Under the pieces are notes generated by a model, which was not told the DNA's origin, made no database searches, and worked only from the letters and a program-made list of their open reading frames with translations. Shown piece after piece: positions 54,301 through 64,000 of a stretch of 64,000 bases of DNA. Location of the stretch: the NCBI RefSeq assembly GCF_016859285.1, contig NC_053409.1:20469976-20533975 (forward strand). The letters run 5' to 3'. Positions within the stretch are counted from its first letter, which is position 1. Each line of letters starts with the position of its first letter. Origin of the DNA: Xiphias gladius. Taxonomy: Eukaryota; Chordata; Actinopteri; Istiophoriformes; Xiphiidae. The translations under genes were made by a program, and so were the position numbers.

Positions 54301-57300
54301 TTGTTGGCACGAATGGTGTGCTAAACATTGACAGTAAACTCCGTCTCCAGCTCTTCTGTCCTCCACCTCGGTCAAAGAGACAACCTAAATCAATAGAGGT
54401 GGTCGAGTGGTGGAGGAAGTACCCACGACAAAAATATTCATCCACGCTTTATGTTACGGTGAAAGGCATTAAACTCCCTGAGCATGTAAGTTAGCAGCTA
54501 TTTTAGAGTTGCTATTGATTATGTCTTTGTTTATCTTTATGTCTCGAATTTCTACCATGTGTATGTAGATTTGTGTATGTGTGACATGTTACATATTAGT
54601 TATACTGTAGATAAGGTTGTTTCAGATATTCTGATGTAAACTTGAAATAAAGCCTCCAGTGGATCCAGTAAGATGTTGTAGCTGAGAGGGTTTTTGTTCT
54701 GCAGGTGGACCCTAGTATCCGGTCCATGATGGCACTGCAGGAGGAGAGAGGCAGCACCTCCTACAATGAACTGCAGAACGAGGTCACCAAGAGAAGCCTG
54801 ACACAGCCTCTAGACAGTAAGCCGCCAGTCTTGAGATGGAGCAGGCTACCCGGTCAGGTTGGTAGAGTTAACAGACCTCAAAAGAATATTTTTACTATTG
54901 CATAATATGAATTACAACATTGTTAGTTAACCATAGTTATGATTTGCTTATTTTCTGAGTGTAATAAACCACTCTGATCAAGTACCACAAATCATTCTTG
55001 GAGACCATTTTAATCTGTATCAATCAACATATATTTAAGGTTGGGGTCAGCACATCAGCAGACTGGATAGTATCAGGTAAATTCTTCAAATAAGATTGTC
55101 TCAGCTTTTTATTGTACTGCCCCAAGTCCAACTCTATCCATTGTATTTGCCACTTAAGTAGACTGAAACAACCTCAGACATATTTGTTCATGCTGTCTGG
55201 TCTGGTCTGGACTCTGCTCCAACATGGTTGACTACACAAACCTTATAGGAGTTTTTCTGTTAAAGGTCTGTCGGATTCCTAACAAGCCCATGCTGGCATT
55301 TCGTGGTGGTCTGATGGGCTGTTTCACAGTGCTCTTCTCTCATGCTGGGACAATACTGGCTGCTGCTTGTGCTGACAGAGATGCTTTCCCTGTTGTAGGT
55401 AAGCAATACTTTGTCTGTGTAGAACTCCCCCCCTGCTGATGCTCCTCTTACTCCTCAGCGTAAATCTCTAGCTAATTAACATGTTGTTAATACAGAGTAG
55501 TCATGAACAGCACTGGGGATGATCTCAGGAATCAGCAACTTCCAAGCATACACAAAAAATGATTAAAAAAAAAGAATATACTTCCTGAAAAACTAACCTG
55601 GTCGTTTACTTCTTCAGTGTATGAGATTCCCTCTGGCAAGGTTTTGGCTGCCTTCAGTGGTCATCTTAAAATAGTCTATGATCTCTGCTGGTCCAGAGAC
55701 GACCGCCGACTTTTGTCTGCCTCCTCTGATGGAACAGTCAGGTAAATTTCTGTTTATCAAATAAGAATATAAATAGCACCAATAAGGAGTGTATGAAACA
55801 TTGGTTTATGAGGTGTTACTGTTGTTGACCGAATTGCTATTTTATGTAGTGCCTCTAGGGGGAGTAAGTGGTCCTCTCATGTGTAGTACTGTATGCTGTC
55901 TTTGCTACAACCGTGACACAGCATGTTTTGGGCTGTAGTCTTGGCCAGGAGTGATTGTCGTACTCAAGAGTTTAATTTAAATATCACATTTTTGTATTAA
56001 ATAATACTTGCATTATTCATTTTTTCTTTATCTTGCTCTTCTCATCCAGAGAGTGGAATGTGGAGAGGCTTCTGGGAACGGCTCAGAAGGTGCTCCCTCA
56101 TCCATCCTTTGTGTACTGTGCTCAGTACCATCCCACAGCCCAGAACCTGGTGGTGACTGGGGGCTACGACAGTCTGGTGCGAGTGTGGAGGCTTGATGTT
56201 GACGATGTGAATGGCCAGCTGCTGCAGGAGTTTGAGGGTCACAACCGTTTCATCAACACAGTTTGTTTTGACTCTGAAGGTATGGAGTTCACAATGTTCT
56301 GTCCATATGTGTAAGCCCTGCTTCTAGATAAACATCAGAAGCATGAAAGTTCCAGTGTGTATGTGAGCATGCATGTTTTCCTCTCTATGGATTTTTGAGG
56401 GGAATAGTAATTAGTTTTCCTAATCTTACCACCTGTTGTAAAGAAAACTGTTGCGCTCTGTGTACTGATTGTGACTCTTGGCTTGTTTAATAATGCATCT
56501 TCATATGTCTGATGTTCCTATTGTTTTATGTGTTGTAATTAGGGAGGAGAATGTTCTCTGCAGACAACACAGGCCTAATCATTGTGTGGAAAACTTCAGT
56601 AAATGACAGCAGGCAGCAACAGCTATGTCATCGCTGGTGTACAGAGAAGGTACAGGAGCTGATATTTATACTTTTTGATATAAACTACATGCAAATATCA
56701 TACACTATACTTTAGATTTTTAAAATGGTGGTCTAATTAAATAATTTCAGAAAGAAAAATAGTCCACTGTAATTTGAATGTGATTTGCTACGTGTTGTCT
56801 TTTGGTAGAAAATTGACGAGCATGACCTCCGCGGTATCCCAATCAGCATGCTGCAGCTCCACCCAAATGGGCGGTGCCTACTCATCCACGCAAAAGACAG
56901 TGTCCTGAGGATGATGGACTTAAGAATGTAAATAAAACAAAACTTAGAAAGCACCATCTGAAGTTACAGAAAATAGCCATATGATGAAGCAAAGAAAAAT
57001 ATTATAAAGAGACAAAAGTGGAATACCTTATATTAAATGTAATAAATGTTAGAGGGCATGTGAATGTCTCATCATTTACCATTTATTATGATATCTTTTG
57101 TGTTTAAAATTGAAATATAGATGGTCATTTTTCTTAACCATATAAATGCTCTCTTTCAGTCTGGCAGTGAAGAAGTACACTGGAGCCACAAACTACAGAG
57201 AGAGGATTTATAGCACTTTCACACCATGTGGGAACTTCATCTTTTCTGGTAGTGAAGATGGGATGGCGTATGTCTGGAATACAGACACAGGTAAGGATAG

Positions 57301-60300
57301 TGTTTATTTTCCTGTAATAAAGAAACCAGTTCGATCTTAAAAGATTTGGTAGTCTTATACAAAGTGGCCTCAGCTGTTAGCTGTTTTGTCTTCCCAGGTG
57401 ACCAAGTTGCAGTGTATTCTGAGCTTTGTTACCCCACTGCCCTCCACTGTGTGTCATTCCACCCTCACGAGAACATGGTAGCTTTCTGTGCCTTCGGTCA
57501 GAGCCAGCCTGTGCATGTGTACCTGTACGACCGCAAAGGTTGGTGAAAACACCTGTCAATTTTTTTCTGTGTGTCAAGCCCTTGAATATCTCATTAAGTT
57601 ATTAAGTATTTTAGTCAAATTAGCTATTTGAGTCAGTCAATAGTAATGCACAGTCATTGAAATACACTGAGCTACAAATATGTTTTACTGTTCCACATAG
57701 TGTCCCAGCTTGAAGTGCACAATATAAAAGCAGCGAGCAGATCAGCTTCTGCAGATACCAAAACCGTCAGAAACACACCCGACCTCCAAGTGTTACAGGA
57801 CAGATCTGCTGCTTCAGCAATGGATCAGTTTGCTCATGCGACAAGACTCGCACACAAAATGCAGTGTGTTAAGGAACAACTGGATTCAGTACTTGTAAAT
57901 ACTCAGCCTCTATTACTTTGAAATATGCTTTGAAACAAGTAGACTATAAATTCATATTACAGTCAGAAAGTAGAGTATGCACAAAAACTCACCCTTTCAA
58001 AACATTTTTAGGAACCAAATCAAAGGTCTTCAGCTTCTGGATACATTTATGAGCAAGGTACTGTATAATGAGCATGCTACACTACATTTGGATTAATCTG
58101 TGCTTATACAACAGTGTTGTCTCTCCATTTATATGGAAAATATTCACTCTCATGTTTGTGCTTTGCAGACAAAACGGGCATTACTCACACAGGGAGGAGC
58201 TTGACGTCAGATGCTGGTGGGGTGAGTACTTTGATAACTACTCCCTAAAAACACCTTTGTGTACTTGCTCTTTATTGAGGTCATAGATGGTGATGTAACC
58301 TTTCAAGCACTTAATGCCAACATAGACTTTGTTTTCTATAATCTCTGTCTAAATCAGCTTAGGTTTTTCTCAAGTGTTCAGGAAGAGAGCACCAAAAAAA
58401 TATCTTTATAGAGCTGCAGAGTTTGCTTTTTTAACAATAAACTCAAATCTTGCAAATCACTGCTTTACAGTAGTGTATTACATTGCTACTAAGCCCATTA
58501 TTATTCAGGTTTTTCTTGCTGGCTGTCATAGCATATAATATTTATTGGAAAATTTGACATTTCAGTTTAATCTCTCCTCAAATTGACCTCTGTAAATTGA
58601 CTTAACCAATGTCCAGGAAAATTGTATCAAGAGGCCTGAGCAGATCTACATGAAATACATCATAGTTATTAAATAACTGCTGTATTGAAATAAAATAAAT
58701 TTCTATGCAACTGAATTCCAGCTCTTCTTTTCAGACGGGATTAAATACCTCATTACCACCTCCGTCTCTCCTGTCGCCGCACTCCAAGCTGCAGCTCTCT
58801 GGTTCCTTGGCAGAGCAGCTTATCCCCCAGGCAGCGCTGAGCAGCCAAAGTCGTCAGTGGCTTTTTCACTTAATCACATAGTGACTTTTCTTTAACCAAT
58901 GAATGGCTTTACTGTAGCTCTCTGACATGTGAGGTCAAATATTTTACAAAGATTATAGCTGAGCAATGTATAGCATGGGGTGACCAAGACCCAATGCTTC
59001 AAGCTTGTGGTTTAGAGTCTCTCCTGAAGAATGTATACCATACATTCAGAAAGAGATGGACCTCTTGTAATTTTGACATGTATCCGTAAGTGATCCCTGA
59101 ACACACAAGTCACTGGATTGTGTTAAAATATTTATGATGGCTCTCGGTTGTTGTCGTTGTTTTCTTGTAATTGCAGGCAGGTCCAGTCCAGTTGGTCAGC
59201 GTCTAAAAGGAGTTTCATCTTTCAGGCTGCAGACGGTAAGGCTGTTAACAATTTTAAAACTATATTCTTTCATTTACTACTTTTTCTCATGTCTTTTTTT
59301 TCTTTTCTTTGTGAACTGAATTTTAACCAGACGAACATTACTGATTAAATAGTCAGCTCCTACTGAAGTCTGCCAAAATTGCTGCTACAAGATCTAAATG
59401 TCCGTTTTTTTCCATCAGAGCCTTCCTGACCACCTCTCTGCAGACGTTCATGTGGAAACAGATTCTGCCCCTGTTCAACAAGTAGTAAGTATCCACTCTA
59501 GCTGTGGGCTCAGTTGCATGCAACCCTTTCCTTCTCTTGATCAATCCCTCCACCGTTGTGTTTTCTAGGTTGTCTCGCTTTATGACTACAGAGCTAATCG
59601 GTCTGATGAACTGACCATACGCCGCGGTGATGTCATCCAGGTGCTGTACAAAGACAACGACAAGTGGTGGTTCGGGCGCCTGGTCAGCGGGCGGCAGGGA
59701 TATTTTCTTGCTTCTTATGTAGCAGATCAGAGTAAGTGGATTATATTTTCTTGTGGTACATGGGGACTTTTTGGATAATGCAAATGAACCCTGGACATAT
59801 GAGTTTTTTTTATTGTCGTAGGAGATTTCAGCGAAGAGGTTACTCAGTCCGTAGAGGCACAAACAGCCGTGTCTGAGGGGACTGTTGAGAGGTCCACACC
59901 AACCAGGGTACGGAGATAGAATACTACAGAAATGTATATAAACTGTGAACTGGTTTTAATGTTGTGGGTGGTCAGTGTCTTTGGACTAAAAGGTGAAACA
60001 GGGTGTGGCTGTAATGGGGGAGTCTACATTTCTTTGAAGCCAGATACATGTTGTCTTCCTCTTGTGTCTGTGGTGCGGCTGTTTCTTTTTTTTTTGATAA
60101 GTGATACTTCACTTCAATCTGTCTTTTGACCATCATACACCAGCTGCAGTCCTGAGAGGTTGCTTTAAAAGTTTGACCTTTTGGAAGAACTGTAGCTGTG
60201 GTCAACTTGAATTCATGTCAGCTACAGTTGGATTACAAGACAAAAAATGTACACAGCATTTTGCCATTGCAAAATCCAACCACAAATGGTCTCCCTGAGG

Positions 60301-60991
60301 TTACTGTTTTACAAGTATTCATGTGTCACCTCATGTCTTCTGAGGAAGGTAATGTTTGTGGTTGAAATGTTTCAACCCCATGTAGAATAAAAGACTTGCC
60401 AACAAGGTACTGTAGCAGTGTGATGGTATTTTCTCATCTTTTTGTGCAGTGTATTGTTGCCCAGCACCTGCAGACAGTTTGGATGTTTTTCTGTATGGTG
60501 CTTTACTATCTTTTACTGTCCTTCTCCTGGTTGTCATCTTATGTCTTCTTCTTCCTTCCTTTTCCAAGGTATCTGCTGCAATTAGTTCTTCTGGGGAACT
60601 TAGGTTTCTTTCTGAGCCGACCCTTTCTGACACCGAACCTGAGTTGACTGATGCCAAGTAAGTGGCTCACTTTGCTTAAATGCTCCTGACCATATTCACA
60701 GGGGCATGGGTACTGAACACTGCATGAAGCTCCAACTGTTGGTCTTCTTAAATGTTGTATCATGGTATTGAAATAATGAATGTTGATTGCCAACTATGGT
60801 TTGTCCACAGAGCTAGAAGGAAAAAGAAGGTGAAAAAGCCAGGAGTCCCTGCACTGTCTTCTCAGGCCACATTTTCAGATGCAGATGCTTCGGGGTCGAC
60901 CAGCAGCAGGAGGAGCGGCAGATCAACGAATAGACCTCTCCCGAAGAGACCGACGGGCCGGACTAACGGTGCCTTCGAGCCTGAAACATAA
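51359..60991 (+). CDS. ahi1: Jouberin (Abelson helper integration site 1), WD40 and SH3 protein
   Basis: Jouberin sits at the ciliary transition zone and is a Joubert syndrome gene in human. Twenty-six exons, first 51359-51368, last 60811-60991, sum to 3,648 bases, 1,215 residues (human 1,196). The start [16 protein letters not shown] matches the human MPT...KxxxRF pattern; the ATG at 51334 is out of frame. Order: Lys/Glu-rich coiled region (1-320, largely exon 52380-52960); conserved domain with [20 protein letters not shown] and [12 protein letters not shown]; seven-blade WD40 region about 545-880 ([51 protein letters not shown]); low-complexity linker; SH3 domain about 1044-1098 ([26 protein letters not shown]) in exon 59569-59731; basic Ser-rich tail ([11 protein letters not shown]). 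All exon phases agree. The exon 58735-58852 donor (C|GTCAGT) was chosen by phase. Confidence 0.95.
51395..51850. repeat. Dispersed teleost repeat, third member, in ahi1 intron 1
   Basis: Carries 'aaataaaagtacttgaagta', 'ggaaatactcgagaaaagt' and 'cctcaaaattgtacttaag', phrases belonging to the same family as 1-660 and 49450-50330, in what appears to be the opposite orientation. Non-coding, within the intron between the 10-base first coding exon and exon 51954-52066. Confidence 0.5.
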
Positions 60992-61542
60992 ACTCATGGA
61001 CACATGATTGTTTTGAATCTGAGTGATTTCATCTTTCTTCCTTTTTTTTATTAATTTTTTTAATGAAAACCAAGCTTGCTCTGTTTATTTTCTCCTGTTT
61101 GAACATTTTTTTTTACTATTTGAACAGTCAGTATGTTTATATTCTGTATTTTACTTTCATACAGGTAGATCAACGAAATGTTAAATTTTGTTTATAAAAA
61201 AAAATTCACATCAAGAATTGCAAGAATCTAAGAATTCTTTTATATGTTTTACATTTTAAAATTATTTATCTATGTAAACTAATTGACTATTGTGTCAATA
61301 ATTTATAATAATAATGTAATTTTTACTGACAATATAGGAAACAAAATTTCAGTAATATTGTAGTTCTATTTTCTTAACCTGTAACAGATTAAAAGTTTAT
61401 ATGTCTTTTCCTCACAACTATAAAAACACAGATTATTCATTTCCAAACGTTTTGTTTCTCTCTCTCTCTCGCTCTATCTATCTATATATATATATATATA
61501 TATAAATCATATGTAAAGTAACACTATATCTAAAAATGTAAT

Positions 61543-61588
<46 letters not shown>

Positions 61589-62465
61589 CAAGTATTTTGC
61601 TAATTGCAAATTTTCAGTATATTTTAAAAATAATTTTTAAGTATTATTTGCGCTACTAAAGTTGATAACCTATAAATTAATCTTAATGTATGGTGTTCAT
61701 TAGCATCGGCATGTAATGGTTTTAAATTTAACTTCGGGATATGAAAATGTCTTTTTATTTCAAAATTATAATCCGCATAAACATATAACATCACTAACTG
61801 CAGTGAAATCTCTATTAAATAATACTGTATGTTATCAGAGGTTCACTATGACTTGCATAATGCATCACTTCAACGATAATGTATTCCACATGGTTATTTT
61901 CCTTTACTTTACTATGAATGTGGTCAGCAGCTCGACACGCGTCACTTCAACATGCAATCCAAGTCATGCGATGTAGAGAACTAAGATCATGAATACAGCA
62001 GAGTTTCAGAACAAAAAGCACATTTAGATCGTGATCTGGACTTATATTTATGTTACATTCATCCAAAGTCCACCTTGAACATACAGCATAGTACGAAATG
62101 ATAATCTGACAAAAATTGAGTTCTAATCTGCCAGTTCAAAGTCCTATTAAGTCCATAGTACCATACAGTTATTCAGCTTTGTTTTATGGCTGTTAGGCAG
62201 TACCCACTACAAAAACATTTTTTTAAGACATTTCATAAAAACATATAGTACTACTGTATGGAAATAAGCAACAAAATGTTTCCATGACCCAAGTAAAAAT
62301 CATTGTTATCCCCGCACCACAAGAATTTATCATTTAAAAGGGTTACAAAGCAATCAATAAAAGAAAGTATTTGTTTAACTTTAAGGCTGACGCCCACAAG
62401 CAGGTGAAACGTCAAGAGCTGGTTTTGGTCCAACACGGTGTTCCTTCCACGTGTTTCTGAGGCAT
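60992..62465. other. Convergent 3' region of ahi1 and slc18b1
   Basis: Strongly AT-rich, no coding sequence. ATTAAA near 61388 may serve as the ahi1 poly(A) signal. TTTATT near 61754 would read AATAAA for slc18b1 on the minus strand. Contains a TA-rich microsatellite. Confidence 0.5.
61456..61590. repeat. (TC)n / (TA)n microsatellite
   Basis: CT-rich start (ctctctctctcgctctatc) grading into two (TA)n tracts at about 61484-61503 and 61555-61587 separated by AT-rich sequence. Lies between convergent genes. Confidence 0.9.
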
Positions 62466-63740
62466 TCAGTCGTTCAGCAGAGGAGTGGTTTCTTCTGTTT
62501 GTCTACGCCCCTCCTCTGGGGTGCTTTCATTCAAACGTAAGAGTAAGTGTTACAGCCTGCATGTTCATGGAAACTGCACAAATAAAGTCTACATATCCTA
62601 CTGTACTATAAAGTATATATAACAATAAGCGGCATCTAAGTATATGACATAAATCTGATTATCCTAATTACAGGTTAATCATTACCTTTGTGGTCGTTGA
62701 CAGAGATAATGCAGAGCGAGGAGAAAGGCCTGAGGACAGAGGGGTCATTTAGTTTTGTGTGTGTGTTCCAGTGTGAAACGAGAATCACGTTTCTTTCGCT
62801 ATCAGTCTTCATAAAGTGTTTAACTACTTAATGATTACAAGGCTTTGGAATCAAATTTATCCGTCCTTATAATAAATGGAATGCAAGCAAAGCAACACAT
62901 TTACACTGGAAACATTGTTCAGGCCCGATAGAAAACCACGAGAGCACTGTCTCCGGCATAAAGCTGAGGGTTAATCATTGGTTCTGGATGACACATGGTG
63001 ATAAGCGATAAAGAAAAACAATCAAATGCTAATATGCCAGAAAGCGAGAATTTGCATGGTATTTTCATGGCTTCATATGTCCTTTTCTCACATAATTCTT
63101 CATGCAAATTCGTGAACACTACACAAACTCATACTCACAGACAAAAACCCCAAGCCTCCTTGGACTGCAGCTGCCCACTCAAAGCTCAAATGTTGTGTGA
63201 TAAGGCCACCCACTATCGGGCCATAAAACATCCTTAAAAAGCAAAAAAAAAACAAAAACAAAAACAAATTCCCACTTTAAAATCCAAATCACAACATTAA
63301 AAATCAAAAAGGCGGGAAATTAGTACCAACCAGTGAGACAACTGATTTCATACCTATTGTTTTATTATCGGCCTGTGAGGTCTTTCCTTCTAGATCCAGA
63401 AATGGTTACTGAAGTACAGAAAACTGCTTTTGGATGTCAGTAAAAGCCAGTAAGACTTACCCCAAGGACCAGACTGCACCAAACAGCCCGGAAACCATTC
63501 CAAGAGTACTTAGTCCTTCTTCAAATCCTTTTTCACTGCAAAGAAGAAAAGAAAAGAATTCAGAGTATTTGTCTCACCTCGCATTGTGTATGGAAAAAAA
63601 ACAAACAGATGTCACGACTGTAGGTGCACAACATGTGAGGCCACTCACTATGCACATGCGATGATCTCGGGGAACGTGGGGATTGAAGTCATGCCCAGAG
63701 AAGCCCCAATTACACCAAGCATGACGACCAGTAACCACAG
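62466..63740 (-). CDS. slc18b1: MFS-type transporter SLC18B1 (vesicular polyamine transporter), C-terminal part
   Basis: Five terminal exons: 63649-63740, 63461-63535, 63139-63232, 62686-62729 and 62466-62523. They encode the last 120 residues of a major facilitator protein; the 5' exons lie beyond the window. The hydrophobic helix LWLLVVMLGVIGASLGMTS is followed by SIPTFPEIIACAYEKGFEEG. That loop and motif match SLC18B1, as do STLGMVSGLFGAVWSLG and MFYGPIVGGLITQHLSFEWA. The tail ends TEETTPLLND, similar to the human ending with a TxLL motif that may act as a dileucine-type sorting signal. Phases agree at every join. SLC18B1 carries polyamines into vesicles. Its position next to ahi1 matches human 6q23. 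Confidence 0.92.
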
Positions 63741-64000
63741 CTGACTACACAAACAAAAACACACAACAAAAACAGACAGAAATACAAGTTAATGTCATTA
63801 ACCTATAGGATTTTTTTCTGTAAACATGCCACTGAGGCAACACATGACCTTCCCTCAGAGGTCGAGGGGCCTACGGGGGCCACAGTGTTATTAATAAAGC
63901 GGGTAGAGGCGATCGACAGTGTGTAGGTTTTTTTTTTTTTTGGTCGAAGAAGAAAAAGAAGAAAGAAGGACGGAAGGACAAAAGGAGAGACAGAAAAGGT
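63741..64000. other. slc18b1 intron continuing out of the window
   Basis: No exon seen. Contains a T-run (63929-63940) followed by a GA/AAG-rich stretch to the window end. Upstream slc18b1 exons should lie beyond 64000. Confidence 0.5.

Noticed and set aside
60310-60410. 'tcttctgaggaaggtaatg' and 'ggttgaaatgtttcaaccc' looked like the 3' end of a non-LTR retrotransposon
   Set aside because: Too short and generic to assign to a family by eye, no reverse transcriptase nearby.

Overview
This window is nuclear DNA from a ray-finned fish, most likely a percomorph teleost. The genes have many short, phase-consistent exons and compact introns. They translate to clear vertebrate proteins. The spacers carry scattered repeat debris of kinds I recognise from spiny-rayed fish. 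There is no operon, CRISPR array or prokaryotic signal.

Layout from left to right: (1) old transposon debris at 1-1000, then a GC-rich promoter block at 1140-1620. (2) mapre3 (EB3, microtubule plus-end protein), + strand, 3485-6776, with poly(A) signals near 8125. (3) Two identical tRNA-Ala(AGC) genes at 8771 and 9580, followed by decayed tRNA relics. (4) otof (otoferlin, ferlin calcium sensor of hair-cell exocytosis), - strand. Forty-one exons run from 30603 down to 14411. A second, equally intact last exon lies at 11760-11940 and a broken copy of its end at 10801-10859. The first C2 domain (C2A) was not found. (5) A gene-poor stretch from 31.8 to 36 kb with a Tc1-like transposase relic and other repeats. 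(6) map7 (ensconsin), + strand, 38133-43548, with possible extra 5' exons from 36030. (7) An armadillo-repeat (Vac8-like) gene, - strand, 44637-49222. (8) ahi1 (jouberin, ciliary transition zone), + strand, 51359-60991. (9) The last five exons of slc18b1 (vesicular polyamine transporter family), - strand, 62466-63740, continuing out of the window.

The genes alternate in orientation: mapre3> <otof, map7> <ARM gene, ahi1> <slc18b1. One convergent junction (map7/ARM gene) contains a palindromic poly(A) signal readable on both strands. In human, MAPRE3 and OTOF lie on 2p23 while MAP7, AHI1 and SLC18B1 lie on 6q23, so the window spans a junction between two ancestral linkage blocks near 31-36 kb. 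The genes do not form one pathway, although EB3, MAP7 and jouberin all act on microtubules or cilia.

I found no convincing undescribed biological system. The observations most worth checking are the duplicated otoferlin tail exon with its broken third copy, three GC-AG introns in otof, the missing C2A exons, the missing mapre3 linker exon beside a poly-T/poly-C tract, the shared poly(A) palindrome, and an ahi1 upstream ORF that stops two bases before the main start. Exon boundaries were set by hand from splice consensus, reading phase and remembered family sequence. Exon sums were checked for frame, but nothing was aligned by software.
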